64,000 bases of DNA from Paraburkholderia sp. CNPSo 3274 (GCF_024206475.1 NZ_JAMBPR010000001.1:62001-126000), one strand, 5' to 3'; shown: positions 43,613 through 53,425, numbered from the stretch's first letter. Notes: generated from the letters alone by a model not told the origin. Made by a program: numbers and translations.

Positions 43613-44629
43613 TCAAACGTGGGCATCGCGCCCCGCGACGGGCGGCACGGGCGGTTCCATGAGTTCCTGAAGCAGCGCATCGCGCGCGCTTCGGCGGCGC
43701 ACCCACAGCGCCGTGAGCATCGGCACGAGTATCGCGGTCACGAGGCAGGCAGTGGCGACCATCGCCGTTGCCGCCGGCACGAGCGGCTTGAAGCGCGGAA
43801 TCATCTCGCCGATGATGGCCGGATTCGCTACCGCCGCACCCGCCGTGGACGAAGCCGCGAGCCCCGCGGCACCGTTGCCGCCCGCAATCAGGCGATCGGC
43901 AAGAATCAGCGGAATGCCGGTCACGACGATCACGCCAAGCCCAAGCAACACGCCCGGGATGCCGCTCGTGACGATTACGTTGAGATCGATGCCGTTGCCG
44001 AGCGCAAAGCCAAAGAACGGAATGAGCGGATGCACGCAGCGGCCGAACAGTTCGCGCAGATCGCTATCGAGATTGCCTAAGGCAAACCCGATCAGAAACG
44101 GCAGCACGGCGCCGACGAAAAGCCGCGGCTCGAAAAAGGCCACGCCAGTCGCGCCGAGGATGATCATGCTGACGAGCGGCCCCGACTCGACCGACATCAG
44201 CACAAACGCGCCCGCCTCTTCCTTCGTGCCGTATTGCTGCATCACGGCTGCGTAGAGACCGCCGTTGGTCATGTCCATCGAGGTCGTGATGGCGAGCACC
44301 GAGAGCCCGGCAAAGAGCCCGGTTTGCACGCCGTCAACGGGGATGAAATGCGCGGCGACCAGCGTGGCGACCCAGGCCACGATCATCTTCGTGACGAGCA
44401 GCGTGCCGGACTTGCGCAGCACGGTGCCGGTCGCGCGCAGGTCGATGGTCGCGCCCATGCAGAAGAACCACACGGCGAGAATCGGGACGGTGCCGGTGAT
44501 CAATCCATTGGTGAACGAACCAAAGTACTTGCCAGCGCCGGGCGCGAACGTATGAACACAGGCGCCGAGCAGCAACGGCACCAGCATCAGGCCGCCTGGT
44601 ATGCGGTCTATGGCCTTCTTCAGTTTCAT
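43613..44629 (-). CDS. kdgT: 2-keto-3-deoxygluconate permease
   Basis: 338 aa from ATG at 44629, with GGAGGAGG right upstream; that site fixes the start. Ten hydrophobic segments; family sequences [52 protein letters not shown] and [14 protein letters not shown] are those of KdgT. It imports 2-keto-3-deoxygluconate, a product of pectin or alginate-type uronate breakdown, by proton symport. It is divergent from kduI, and the 289 bp between them carry a probable KdgR operator. Good confidence. Confidence 0.92.
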   Translation of the reverse strand: MKLKKAIDRIPGGLMLVPLLLGACVHTFAPGAGKYFGSFTNGLITGTVPILAVWFFCMGATIDLRATGTVLRKSGTLLVTKMIVAWVATLVAAHFIPVDGVQTGLFAGLSVLAITTSMDMTNGGLYAAVMQQYGTKEEAGAFVLMSVESGPLVSMIILGATGVAFFEPRLFVGAVLPFLIGFALGNLDSDLRELFGRCVHPLIPFFGFALGNGIDLNVIVTSGIPGVLLGLGVIVVTGIPLILADRLIAGGNGAAGLAASSTAGAAVANPAIIGEMIPRFKPLVPAATAMVATACLVTAILVPMLTALWVRRRSARDALLQELMEPPVPPVAGRDAHV

Positions 44630-44846
44630 GCCTCCTCCGTGGACTTTGCATCCGGTTGCCGGATCGGCACATTGGCGCGTCCAGCTTTTTCTCGCGGTGC
44701 TCCCTTTCCGGAAACAGGATAGCAGCGTGAAAGGAACGTCGTTCCGATTTTTACGCTGAAAATCATCAACGTTTACCCGCTGAGGATTCACTATTTGGGC
44801 AGACCGCTTGCCAAACGCGCTATGGCGTCGCAACATTTCCGGACCG

Positions 44847-44877
44847 ATGTTCCGAAAACATGAATCTGCACTATAGT
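44847..44877 (+). promoter_or_regulatory. kduI promoter with candidate KdgR operator
   Basis: ATGTT-N5-AACAT at 44847-44861 is a perfect inverted repeat. It covers the expected -35 of a promoter whose -10 is TATAGT at 44872-44877, 41 bases before kduI. An upstream AACAT (44832) may extend it. A second palindrome, GGAAC-N3-GTTCC, lies at 44733-44745 nearer kdgT. IclR-type regulators such as KdgR bind 15-bp palindromes of this type and repress until the ligand ketodeoxygluconate appears. Confidence 0.5.
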
Positions 44878-44918
44878 CCACGAGAGACGGCGCACCGCCC
44901 GTCCGACGGAGGCAGGGC

Positions 44919-45755
44919 ATGGAAGTCAGACAAAGCCTCAACAGCGCATACGCGAAGACGCTCGACACGGCGGGACTGCGCCGCGAGTTCCTCATCGAAC
45001 GCGTGTTCGAGCCCGATGCGCTGACGCTCACCTACAGCCACGTGGACCGCATCATCGTGGGCGGCGCGTTTCCCGAGACGCGCGCGGTCGAGGTGAGCGC
45101 CGCGCTCGGGAAGTCGATCGGCGTGAGCTATCTGCTGGAGCGGCGCGAACTGGGCGCGATCAATATCGGCGGCGACGGCTGGGTGGACGTGGACGGCGTG
45201 CGTCACGCGGTACGCAACGAGGAAGCAATCTATATCGGCAAGGGCACGCAGGCCATCGCATTCGGCAGCGACGAGCCGGCGCGGCCCGCGAAGTTCTACC
45301 TCAACTGCGCGCCCGCGCATACGGCGTATCCCACGCGAACCATTTCGCTATCCGAAGCATTGCCGCAAACGCTCGGCGAAGCGGCCACGAGCAACCGGCG
45401 CACGATCCACAAGTTCATCGTGCCGGAGGTACTGCCCACCTGCCAGCTTTCGATGGGTATGACCAAACTCGAACCCGGCAGCCTCTGGAACACCATGCCT
45501 TGCCACACGCACGAGCGGCGCATGGAGGTGTACTTCTATTTCAACGTGGCCGACGACGCAGCCGTCTTCCACATGATGGGCGAGCCGCACGAAACGCGGC
45601 ACATCCTCGTGCACGACGAACAGGCCGTGATTTCGCCGAGCTGGTCGATCCACTCGGGCGTCGGCACGCGCGCCTATACGTTCATCTGGGGCATGGTTGG
45701 GGAGAACCAGGTGTTCGGCGACATGGGCCATCTCGCCGTGCGCGATCTGCGCTGA
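44919..45755 (+). CDS. kduI: 5-dehydro-4-deoxy-D-glucuronate isomerase
   Basis: 278 aa. It isomerises 5-keto-4-deoxyuronate to 3-deoxy-D-glycero-2,5-hexodiulosonate in pectin breakdown, a zinc-dependent cupin enzyme of the cytoplasm. Family landmarks: [48 protein letters not shown] with the His metal ligands, and EVYFYFNV and [16 protein letters not shown] lies upstream of ATG 44919. kduD follows 43 bases downstream. Confidence 0.95.
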   Translation: MEVRQSLNSAYAKTLDTAGLRREFLIERVFEPDALTLTYSHVDRIIVGGAFPETRAVEVSAALGKSIGVSYLLERRELGAINIGGDGWVDVDGVRHAVRNEEAIYIGKGTQAIAFGSDEPARPAKFYLNCAPAHTAYPTRTISLSEALPQTLGEAATSNRRTIHKFIVPEVLPTCQLSMGMTKLEPGSLWNTMPCHTHERRMEVYFYFNVADDAAVFHMMGEPHETRHILVHDEQAVISPSWSIHSGVGTRAYTFIWGMVGENQVFGDMGHLAVRDLR

Positions 45756-45798
45756 ACCACGCACCGGTATAGACCTACGACACGAGGCGCACGCACTC

Positions 45799-46569
45799 AT
45801 GGCATTCAGTACGTTCAATCCGTTCGATCTCAGCGGCAAGATCGCCATCGTCACCGGCAGCAACACGGGGCTCGGCGCGGGCATGGCGCTCGCGCTCGCG
45901 CAGGCGGGTTGCGAGATCGTCGGCGTTTGCCGGGGCGAGCCCGGCGACACGCCTGCGCGTGTCGAGGCCCTCGGCCGCAGCTTCGTCGACGTGCGTGCCG
46001 ATCTCGGTTCGATCGCGCCAGTGGAGGACATCGTGCGCGCTGCCGTCGAAGCCTGTGGACGGATCGATATCCTCGTGAACAATGCCGGTGTGATTCGCCG
46101 GGAAGACGCCCTCGCCTTCGGCGAGGATGACTGGGACGCCGTCATGGACGTCAACCTCAAGAGCGTGTTCTTTCTCGCTCAGGCGGCAGCGCGCCAGTTC
46201 GTCGCGCAGGGCGGCGGCGGCAAGATCATCAATATCGCGTCGATGCTGTCGTTCCAGGGCGGCGTTCGCGTGGCCTCCTATACGGCTTCGAAAAGCGGCG
46301 TGCTGGGCCTCACGCGCCTGCTCGCCAACGAATGGGCCGCCCACGGCATCAACGTCAACGCGATCGCGCCCGGTTACCTGGCGACCGCAAACACGGCTGC
46401 ATTGCGCGACGACGCCCAGCGCAACGGCGAGATCCTCCGCCGCATTCCCGCTGCGCGCTGGGGCGAACCGGCTGATCTCGCAGGCCCCGTGGTATTTCTC
46501 GCCTCGGCGGCATCGGACTACGTGCATGGCCACACGCTCGCTGTGGACGGCGGCTGGCTTGCGCGCTAG
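45799..46569 (+). CDS. kduD: 2-dehydro-3-deoxy-D-gluconate 5-dehydrogenase
   Basis: 256 aa short-chain dehydrogenase from ATG at 45799. The Rossmann loop TGSNTGLGAGMALALA, NNAGVIRREDA, and the active site SYTASKSG (Tyr, Lys) after NIASMLS are present, with the C-terminal VDGGWLAR. KduD reduces the KduI product to 2-keto-3-deoxygluconate, which the next enzymes (KdgK, KdgA, not in the window) break down. Cotranscribed with kduI. Confidence 0.93.
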   Translation: MAFSTFNPFDLSGKIAIVTGSNTGLGAGMALALAQAGCEIVGVCRGEPGDTPARVEALGRSFVDVRADLGSIAPVEDIVRAAVEACGRIDILVNNAGVIRREDALAFGEDDWDAVMDVNLKSVFFLAQAAARQFVAQGGGGKIINIASMLSFQGGVRVASYTASKSGVLGLTRLLANEWAAHGINVNAIAPGYLATANTAALRDDAQRNGEILRRIPAARWGEPADLAGPVVFLASAASDYVHGHTLAVDGGWLAR

Positions 46570-46696
46570 CCCACGCGACGCGCACGGGACGCGGTATGCT
46601 CCCGTCAGAGATTCACATGGACCAGCAACAATGGCAGCAAGCGTGGAAAAAAAGGCAAATTTGGGTAAGGGGCAGCGCAGCGCACAGGAGCACGCG

Positions 46697-47518
46697 ATGA
46701 ACGAAATGGACGGCGGCACGGAGAAAGGCGAATCGGTCTCGTCGATCGGCCGCGTGTTTGCGATCCTCGGCGCACTGGGCGAGAACGGGCCGATTGGCAT
46801 CAGCGAGCTTTCGCAGCGCCTTGCGCTTTCAAAAACCACCGTGCACCGCGTGCTGCAAACGCTGAAGGCGCTAGGCTACGTCGCGCAGGAAGTCGAAACC
46901 GACCGTTATCGTCTGACGATCCGGCTGTTCGAACTCGGCGCGAAAGCGCTCGAAAGCGTCGACCTCGTGCGCGAGGCCGACGTCGAGATGCGGCGCATTG
47001 CGCAAGCCACGCGTGAAGCGGTTCATCTCGGCGCATTCGACGAAGACGCGATCATCTACATCCACAAGATCGACTGCGATTACGGCCTGCGCATGCAGTC
47101 GCGCATCGGGCGGCGCAATCCGCTGCATAGCACCGCAATCGGCAAGGTGCTGCTCGCGTTCATGCCGCCCGCCGATGCGCAGGAAACGCTTTCGCATGTG
47201 GAATTCAGGAAGTCGACGCAGAAAACGCTCACTTCCGCCGACGCGGTGCTGAGCATTCTTCCGCATGTGCGCGAGCAAGGCTACGGTGAAGACAACGAAG
47301 AGCAGGAAGAGGGTTTGCAGTGCCTGGCAGTGCCGGTGTTCGACCGCTTCGGGCATGTGATCGCCGGCCTCTCGATCTCGTTTCCGACCATGCGCTGCGG
47401 CGCGGACACGAAAGCGCACTACGTCGCCCTGCTCAAGCGCGCGGGCGCGGCGATCTCGGCGCGGCTCGGCTATCGCGAGCCGGCCGCGCACGAGCATGCG
47501 CCTGCCGAACCCGGTTAG
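46697..47518 (+). CDS. kdgR: IclR-family regulator, probable KdgR
   Basis: 273 aa from ATG at 46697, because AGGAG sits six bases upstream; ATG at 46631 is in frame but has no such site. The N-terminal winged helix (ISELSQRLALSKTTVHRVLQTLKALGYV) is followed by the effector domain (EAVHLGAFDEDAIIYIHKID, HSTAIGKVLLAFM, CLAVPVFDRFG). Its place right after kduI-kduD, with kdgT divergent, makes KdgR the natural call: it would repress the cluster until 2-keto-3-deoxygluconate binds. Its end overlaps the convergent efflux lipoprotein gene by 4 bases. Confidence 0.85.
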   Translation: MNEMDGGTEKGESVSSIGRVFAILGALGENGPIGISELSQRLALSKTTVHRVLQTLKALGYVAQEVETDRYRLTIRLFELGAKALESVDLVREADVEMRRIAQATREAVHLGAFDEDAIIYIHKIDCDYGLRMQSRIGRRNPLHSTAIGKVLLAFMPPADAQETLSHVEFRKSTQKTLTSADAVLSILPHVREQGYGEDNEEQEEGLQCLAVPVFDRFGHVIAGLSISFPTMRCGADTKAHYVALLKRAGAAISARLGYREPAAHEHAPAEPG

Positions 47519-49023
47519 CCCGGCGTGGCGGCTGCCGCGGCCGTGGCCGTCGTAGTGGTCTGCCAGCCGAGACCCAGGCTCTTCTGCAGCGACACGAAGT
47601 CCTTGAGCAAATCGGCCTGGCCCGACACCACGTTCTGTTGCGCCGCGAATTCCGTGCGCTGCGTGTCGAGCAGATCGACGAGGCTCGACGCCCCCGCGCG
47701 ATAGCGCTGGCGCATGAGCGTCGCAGAACGCTCGGCGGAAACCTGCACCTTCTGCAAGGTCACCAGATGCTCGCGCTGATAGCCATAGCGCGAGAGCGAC
47801 GCGTTCGCGTCCTGTAGCGCCGCGAGCACGGCCTTTTCGTAGTGCGCTTCGGCTTCGTCGCGCGATGCTTGCGCGCCGCGCACCGCGCCCAACGTGCGCC
47901 CGAAGTCGAACACGTTCCACTGCAGATACGGCGCCCCTACCCAGCTGAAATTGCTCTTGCGGAACAAGTGCCCCGGCTCCGCGGCCGAAAAGCCGAGGTC
48001 GCCGAACAGCGTGAGTTTGGGCAGAAAGTCCGCCACGTGCTCGCCGATCTGCGCGTTGCTCGAGGCGAGGCGCCGCTCCGCCGCGCGAATATCGGGGCGC
48101 TGCGCGAGCATCGTGGTGGGATCGCTCACGGGTACGCTTGCGGGCAGCGCGGGTAGCGGCTGCGCCGTTGCCAGCTCCGCGTCCAGCGCGCCAGGCGCCT
48201 TGCCTGTGAGCACCGCCAGTTGATCCAGCGATATTTCCACTTGCGCCGCGAGCGGCGTAATCGTGGAGCGCGTGTTTTCCACCTGGGTGGTGAGCCGCTC
48301 CACGTCCACCTCGGCCGCCGTGCCGCCCGCGCGGCGCTGCTCGGTGAGCGTGAGCATCTCCTGCTGCAGTTGCGCCGTGTGCTGCGCGATGGCGAGGCGC
48401 TGCTGCTCGTCGCGCAGGTCAATGTAGGCTTGCGCGACTTCGGCCGCGAGCGATACCTGGGTGTCCGCAAGATCGGCGTTCACCGCATCGGCCTCATCGC
48501 TCGCCGCTTCCACAGCGCGGCGCGTGCCGCCGAACAGGTCGATTTCCCACGAGGCATCGAAGCCCGCCGTGTAGAACGTGATCGGGCCGCCGCCCGAAGA
48601 ACCGCCCTGACCCGAACTGCTGCTCGACGATGTCAAAGCACTCAGGTCCGGCTGGCGCATGCGGATCGCCGCCGCGCTCGCGCCGATCTTCGGCAGTTCG
48701 GCGGCGCGTTGCTGCTGCAGTTGCGCGCGCGAGGCGCGCAAACGCGCCTGCGCCGCGCGCACGTCGGGATTGTGGGCGAGCGCCGCTTCGATCAGCGTGT
48801 TCAGTTGCGGGTCGTTCAGCGCGAGCCACCATTGACTCGGTGCACGCGCGGGCGTCACGCCTTGCGCGGGCGTGCGCAGGAACGAAGCGGCGTTCGCCGC
48901 TTCGGGCGCGACGGCCGGTGCGCCGCGATAGTCGGGGCCGACGGTGCAGGCGGCCAGCGCGCAGGCAGCGGCGAACGCGCTCAGCGCGGCGTAGGGAAGT
49001 CGGGAGTAACGGGTTGCCGTCAT
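47515..49023 (-). CDS. Outer-membrane efflux lipoprotein (NodT/OprM-like)
   Basis: 502 aa. The lipoprotein signal ends in LAAC (Cys26). The body has the two repeated TolC-type helical hairpins: WWLALNDPQLNTLIEAALAHNPD, RAAQARLRASRAQ, then YLQWNVFDFGRTLGAVRGAQ and LVDLLDTQRTEFAAQQN. It forms the trimeric outer-membrane duct of a tripartite pump. It lies 16 bases after the stop of the EmrB-like gene and completes that operon. Alternative start codons are unlikely because of the signal. Confidence 0.92.
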   Translation of the reverse strand: MTATRYSRLPYAALSAFAAACALAACTVGPDYRGAPAVAPEAANAASFLRTPAQGVTPARAPSQWWLALNDPQLNTLIEAALAHNPDVRAAQARLRASRAQLQQQRAAELPKIGASAAAIRMRQPDLSALTSSSSSSGQGGSSGGGPITFYTAGFDASWEIDLFGGTRRAVEAASDEADAVNADLADTQVSLAAEVAQAYIDLRDEQQRLAIAQHTAQLQQEMLTLTEQRRAGGTAAEVDVERLTTQVENTRSTITPLAAQVEISLDQLAVLTGKAPGALDAELATAQPLPALPASVPVSDPTTMLAQRPDIRAAERRLASSNAQIGEHVADFLPKLTLFGDLGFSAAEPGHLFRKSNFSWVGAPYLQWNVFDFGRTLGAVRGAQASRDEAEAHYEKAVLAALQDANASLSRYGYQREHLVTLQKVQVSAERSATLMRQRYRAGASSLVDLLDTQRTEFAAQQNVVSGQADLLKDFVSLQKSLGLGWQTTTTATAAAAATPG

Positions 49024-49039
49024 GAGTCAGTGATAATCT

Positions 49040-50629
49040 TCAGTGGCCGCCAGACGGCGCTTGTGCGCCAGGCTGCGGCTTCTTGAGCAGGAGCGCGAGC
49101 GGTACGCACGCCGCCAGTGCGACGCCGAGCACCCAGAATGTTTCGGAGTACGTGATGACCATCGATTGCTGCGTGATCTGCGCCGCGATCTGGCCGAGCG
49201 CCTGCATTTGCGAGTACGCCATGTCGCCCGTCTGCGTGAGCCAGTTGGCCGCGCTCGCGGCCACACGTTCCTGGCCGATAATCGAATTGGCGCTGAGCGA
49301 TTCGCGCAGCACGGCCGTATGGAACGCTTCGCGCCGGTCGATGAGCGTGCCGATGATCGCAAGCCCCACCGACCCGCCCAGATTGCGCGCCATGTTGTAG
49401 AGCCCGGCCGCGTCGCCGGAATCCTCGCGCGACACCGCCGCCATCGAGGCCTGGTTCAGCGGCATCATCGCGAGCATTTGCGCCACGCCGCGAACGAGCT
49501 GCGACCAGACGAAATCGTGACCGACGCTCTGCGCCGTAAGCGAAATGTCGAGCATGCAGCTCAGCGTGAAGAGCAGCAACCCGGACACCACCAGGATGCG
49601 AAAATCCACCTTGCCTAGCAAGCGCGGCAGAATCGGCATCACGAGGAACGCGGGTAGCCCCGAAAGCAGCATGATCGCGCCGGACTGCTGCGCGTTGTAG
49701 CCGGCAACGAGGCTCAGAAACTGCGGCAGCAGGTACGAAATGCCGTAAAGCCCGGCGCCCACCGCGAACACGATAATGATGACGCTCGCATAACGTGGAT
49801 TGCGCATGAGCGAGAGACGCAAAATGGGCTTTTTCGCGGTGAACTGCGAAAGCGCGATGAGCGCCATGCCCGCGAGCGAGACCCACGTAAGCATGACGAT
49901 GTAGTGCGACTCGAACCAGCGTTCGCGCTGGCCCTCTTCGAGCACGACGGTCAGCGAACTCAGCCCCATTGCCAGCCCGGCAATGCCGAGCCAGTCCGCC
50001 TTGAGAAAGGCTTCCCAGTGCGGCCGGTCGGGTTCGAGCCCGACCAGGAGCAGCGTGATGAGCGCGAGACACACTGGCAAATTGATGAAGAAGCACCAGC
50101 TCCAGCTGATGTTCTCCGCGAGCCAGCCGCCCACCACGGGCCCGAGCAGCGGGCCGAGCAGAACGATCAGGCCGAACACCGTCATGCCCACGGGCAGCTG
50201 CGAAAGCGGCAGGCGCGTGCGGATGATGGTCTGGCCGGTAGGGATCATCGCGCCACCCGTGAAGCCCTGGCCAATGCGCCCGGCGATCATCATGCCGAGC
50301 GTATTCGACCAGCCGCACATCATCGAAAAGGCGATGAAGAGCGCCGAGTTCGCGAGCAGGAAATTTCGCAGTCCGAACACCCGCGTGAGCCACGCGGCGA
50401 GCGGAATCATCACGATCTCGGACATCAGATAGCCCGTGGAGATCCACGTGCCCTCGGTGCCCGTCGCGCCAATCTGCCCCTGGATCTGCGGCAGCGCCGA
50501 GTTCGTAATGGAAATGTCGAGCGTGGCCATCAACGCGCCAAGCGCACCCGCCGCGACGGCGACCCAGTCGGCCACGCTCGCGCGCTCGCCATGCGGATGC
50601 GGCACCGCTGCGCGAGCCGTATTAGCCAC
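49040..50629 (-). CDS. DHA2-family MFS multidrug exporter (EmrB-like)
   Basis: About 529 aa from GTG at 50629, which overlaps the adaptor gene stop by 8 bases; an in-frame ATG at 50686 would give a longer product. Fourteen hydrophobic segments. Motifs: ALMATLDISITNSALPQIQGQIG and EGTWISTGYLMSEIVMIPLAAWL in the first helices (motif D1/A), and GQGFTGGAMIPTGQTI later. It exports hydrophobic drugs with protons through the adaptor and OM lipoprotein. Family and complex assignment firm; substrate unknown. Confidence 0.92.
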   Translation of the reverse strand: MANTARAAVPHPHGERASVADWVAVAAGALGALMATLDISITNSALPQIQGQIGATGTEGTWISTGYLMSEIVMIPLAAWLTRVFGLRNFLLANSALFIAFSMMCGWSNTLGMMIAGRIGQGFTGGAMIPTGQTIIRTRLPLSQLPVGMTVFGLIVLLGPLLGPVVGGWLAENISWSWCFFINLPVCLALITLLLVGLEPDRPHWEAFLKADWLGIAGLAMGLSSLTVVLEEGQRERWFESHYIVMLTWVSLAGMALIALSQFTAKKPILRLSLMRNPRYASVIIIVFAVGAGLYGISYLLPQFLSLVAGYNAQQSGAIMLLSGLPAFLVMPILPRLLGKVDFRILVVSGLLLFTLSCMLDISLTAQSVGHDFVWSQLVRGVAQMLAMMPLNQASMAAVSREDSGDAAGLYNMARNLGGSVGLAIIGTLIDRREAFHTAVLRESLSANSIIGQERVAASAANWLTQTGDMAYSQMQALGQIAAQITQQSMVITYSETFWVLGVALAACVPLALLLKKPQPGAQAPSGGH

Positions 50630-51758
50630 GGTGGTTCTCTTGGTCGATACGGCGGTCTTCCTCGCGTGCGGAGCGCGTGTCGACATCGACCGTCACCGAC
50701 ATGCCCGGTAGCAGTACGCTGCGCGTTTCAGGCCCGGTTTCGAGGCGGATGCGCACCGGCACGCGCTGCACGATCTTCGTGAAGTTGCCGGTGGCGTTCT
50801 CAGGCGGCAAGAGCGCGAACTGCGCGCCCGTACCCGGCGAGAAGCTGTCCACCACGCCGTGCAGCGTGTGGCCGGGCAGCGCGTCGACGTGCAGTTCCAC
50901 GGGCTGGCCCGCGCGCATACGGCCGATCTGCGTTTCCTTGAAGTTCGCCGTGAGGTAGGTGCGTTGCACCGGCACGACGGTCAGCATGCGCGTGCCCGGC
51001 TGGACGTACTGGCCCACGCGCACGGTGCGGTCGCCCACCCGGCCCGCAAGCGCGCTCTTCACCACGGTGTTGTCGAGGTCGAGTTGCGACTGCGCGGCGT
51101 TCGCACGCGCCGCCTCGAGCTGAGCGCGCGCCTGCGAGAGCTGCGCGTTCAGCGCCGAGATCTGCGAACGTGCGGACGTGACGGCGGCTGCGTCTGCGGC
51201 GAGCGTGGCCTGCGCCTTGTCGCGTTCGCTTTTGAGTTCGGCAAGCCGCTCGGTCGTTTCCGCACCCGTGGCCGCGAGCGGCGCGTAGCGCGCCACTTCG
51301 TCGTTCGCGTGGCGCAAGCTCACCTGGGCGACTTCCTGCTGTGCCTGTGCCTGAGCGACGTTCGCCCGTTGCTGCTCGATCTGCGCTTGCGCATGCTCGA
51401 TGTCCGCCGTGCGCGCATCGACAGTGGCCTGCGCCTGGTCGAGCGCCACCTGATACTGGCGCGCGTCGAGCTTCACAAGCGGATCGCCCGGCTTCACGGC
51501 CTGGTTGTCGGCCACGTAGACATCCGTCACATAGCCGCTCACCTTCGGGGCGATCGTCACGCTGTCGGCCTGCAGATAGGCGTCGTCAGTGGATTCGATG
51601 AAGCGCCCGATAACCCACCAGTGACCCAGCCACACCGCTGCAGCGACGAGCGCTGCCAGTCCCAGCAGGATCAGAAGGGTTCGTTTCACGCCGCTCCGCG
51701 CGGGCGCAGCGGCGGCGTCCGGCACGTCGCGTCCGGGCGCGCCTGCAGTCGTAGACAT
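50622..51758 (-). CDS. HlyD/EmrA-family membrane fusion adaptor
   Basis: 378 aa from ATG at 51758, with GAGAAA upstream. One N-terminal helix (LLILLGLAALVAAAVWLGHWW), then STDDAYLQADSVTIAPKVSG, the biotinyl-lipoyl half-motif, a long coiled coil (QAQATVDARTADIEHAQAQ, ELKSERDKAQATL) and the second half VGDRTVRVGQYVQPG and ALLPPENATGNFTKIVQRVP, the latter a strong EmrA signature. It joins the EmrB-like pump to the outer-membrane lipoprotein. First gene of the efflux operon, divergent from a TetR gene. Confidence 0.93.
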   Translation of the reverse strand: MSTTAGAPGRDVPDAAAAPARSGVKRTLLILLGLAALVAAAVWLGHWWVIGRFIESTDDAYLQADSVTIAPKVSGYVTDVYVADNQAVKPGDPLVKLDARQYQVALDQAQATVDARTADIEHAQAQIEQQRANVAQAQAQQEVAQVSLRHANDEVARYAPLAATGAETTERLAELKSERDKAQATLAADAAAVTSARSQISALNAQLSQARAQLEAARANAAQSQLDLDNTVVKSALAGRVGDRTVRVGQYVQPGTRMLTVVPVQRTYLTANFKETQIGRMRAGQPVELHVDALPGHTLHGVVDSFSPGTGAQFALLPPENATGNFTKIVQRVPVRIRLETGPETRSVLLPGMSVTVDVDTRSAREEDRRIDQENHRG

Positions 51759-51774
51759 GTTGTTGTTTCTCAAT

Positions 51775-51807
51775 TTATTCCAGTCGGCAAAATTATTCCA
51801 CTTGGAA
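51775..51807. promoter_or_regulatory. Candidate TetR operator in the efflux divergent region
   Basis: The 95-bp divergent gap contains a direct repeat TTATTCCA (51775-51782 and 51793-51800, 18 bases apart) and the inverted repeat TTCCA-N2-TGGAA (51796-51807). These overlap the likely promoter area for both directions. They fit a TetR-type site repressing the pump and the regulator until a drug binds. Confidence 0.5.
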
Positions 51808-51853
51808 AAACTGTGTCAAGTGTTATATTTCGCAGGGATACGAAAGGAAATGC

Positions 51854-52576
51854 ATGAGCGAAGGCAAGAAACTGCGACGTTCGCCCGAAGGAGGCTATGC
51901 GCGTGGCGACGAGACACGTCGCAAGATCATCGAGGCAGCCATCAGCCTGTTCGGTCAGCACGGCTTCGACGGCGCCTCCACGCGCGACATCGCCGCGCGC
52001 GCGGGCGTGAACGCGCCGGCGCTGCAGTATTACTTCGAAAACAAGGAAGGCCTCTACCGCGCCTGCGCGGAGTCGATCGCCGACGAATCGTGGCAGTCAT
52101 TCGAGCCGGCCGTGCAACGCGCGCGCGTTGCACTTGAGCGCAACGCGGACACCGAAGCGCTGATCGACGCCTTCATCGACATCCAGTCGGCCGTGGCCGA
52201 CCGTTCCTTCGTCAAGCAGCACGGGCCGGACCAGCGTCTATTCTTCGCGCGCGAACAGGGCGGCGGCGAACCGGAAATCGGCTCGGAAATCCTGCGTGAG
52301 CGCGTGCGCTCGCCGCTGAACACCATCAACGTGGAACTGCTCGAACGCATTACCGGCATGCCGGCCGACGATCCGCTCACCGTGGTGCGCATGTTCAGCC
52401 TGTATGGGCAGTTTCTGCTTTTCTTCATCGCGCGCCGCTCCACGCTCACGATGCTCGGCTGGGACGACATCGACAGAACGAAGGCCGATTTTCTGAAGCA
52501 GAGCATCGCGGAACAAACGCGCGTGCTGTTACACCACTGGAATCGCGAGCGCGACAGGCACAATCGCTCAAGATAA
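51854..52576 (+). CDS. TetR-family regulator of the divergent efflux operon
   Basis: 240 aa from ATG at 51854, with AGGAAA just upstream. The TetR helix-turn-helix is TRDIAARAGVNAPALQYYFENKEGLYRA. The ligand domain, 170 residues with LERITGMPADDPLTVVRMFSLYGQFLLFF, resembles the CerR-type C-terminal domain (DUF1956) found beside EmrAB and related pumps. It likely represses the efflux operon and itself from the shared operator. Assignment is good; the ligand is unknown. Confidence 0.9.
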   Translation: MSEGKKLRRSPEGGYARGDETRRKIIEAAISLFGQHGFDGASTRDIAARAGVNAPALQYYFENKEGLYRACAESIADESWQSFEPAVQRARVALERNADTEALIDAFIDIQSAVADRSFVKQHGPDQRLFFAREQGGGEPEIGSEILRERVRSPLNTINVELLERITGMPADDPLTVVRMFSLYGQFLLFFIARRSTLTMLGWDDIDRTKADFLKQSIAEQTRVLLHHWNRERDRHNRSR

Positions 52577-52689
52577 CTAAGCACTATTCAGTGCGGCTGG
52601 CACGATCCCGCGGCGCCAGTGGGGAACCCTCGCGGCGCCTCTGCGCGCGTGTTAGTGTTCGAAATTCCCTCCCGCATGGAGCCGCCAGC

Positions 52690-53325
52690 ATGTCTCCCCT
52701 CGCCGCCGTTGCCAGCATTCTCCTCGCTGTTCTACTCGGGGCCATGAGTCCCGGCCCGAGCTTCGTGCTCGTCGCGCGCAACTCGATCGGTCTCTCGCGC
52801 CGCGACGGCGTCGCCACAGCGCTAGGCATGGGCACGGGCGCGATCTGCTTCGCGGGCATCGCGCTCGCCGGGCTCTATACCCTGCTCGCCACGGTTGCCT
52901 GGCTGTACGCCGCGCTCAAGATCGCAGGGGGCGCCTATCTGCTCTACATCGCTTCGCGCATCTGGCGCGGCGCGGGCTCGCCGGTCACGGTGAGCAAGAC
53001 GGCCGTACCGGGCGAGCGCCCCGGCAAGTCGTACTGGAGCGGCCTGACCACCCAGTTGAGCAACCCGAAAACGGCCATTGCCTACGGCGGCATCTTCGTC
53101 GCGCTCCTGCCGCATAACCCGCCGCTGTGGTGCTACTTCGCGCTGCCGCCGCTCGTCTTCGCGATCGAGACTGGCTGGTACACGGTCGTCGCGCTGTGCT
53201 TTTCGAGCCAGCGTCCGCGCGATCTCTATCTGCGCGCCAAGAGCGGGATCGACCGCATTGCTGCCGGCGCGATTGGGGCGCTGGGCGTGCGCCTCATTTT
53301 CAGCGCCGGGCATCGCGGGATCTGA
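52690..53325 (+). CDS. LysE-family amino acid or metabolite exporter
   Basis: 211 aa from ATG at 52690, with GGAG upstream. Six membrane helices; the family starts with ILLAVLLGAMSPGPSFVLVARNS and continues with LGMGTGAICFAGIALAG, LKIAGGAYLLYIA and LTTQLSNPKTAIAYGGIFVALLP, all LysE/RhtB landmarks. It exports an amino acid or similar compound. It stands apart, with the TetR-Ohr group next. Confidence 0.88.
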   Translation: MSPLAAVASILLAVLLGAMSPGPSFVLVARNSIGLSRRDGVATALGMGTGAICFAGIALAGLYTLLATVAWLYAALKIAGGAYLLYIASRIWRGAGSPVTVSKTAVPGERPGKSYWSGLTTQLSNPKTAIAYGGIFVALLPHNPPLWCYFALPPLVFAIETGWYTVVALCFSSQRPRDLYLRAKSGIDRIAAGAIGALGVRLIFSAGHRGI

Positions 53326-53389
53326 CGTCGCCCCGCCGGACGCGGCCAGGAGGTCGCGCCCGGCGCACCGGAAAATTTTCGTGAGGCGC

Positions 53390-53418
53390 TTGACAATCTA
53401 TCTTCCAGTAGATAAATT
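53390..53418 (+). promoter_or_regulatory. Promoter of the second TetR gene with operator copy 1
   Basis: TTGACA at 53390-53395 and TAAATT at 53413-53418 are separated by 17 bases. Between them lies the inverted repeat TATCT-N6-AGATA (53399-53414). The same arm sequence and spacing recur twice after the gene. A repressor bound here would block its own promoter. Confidence 0.75.
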
Positions 53419-53425
53419 AGCGCCC

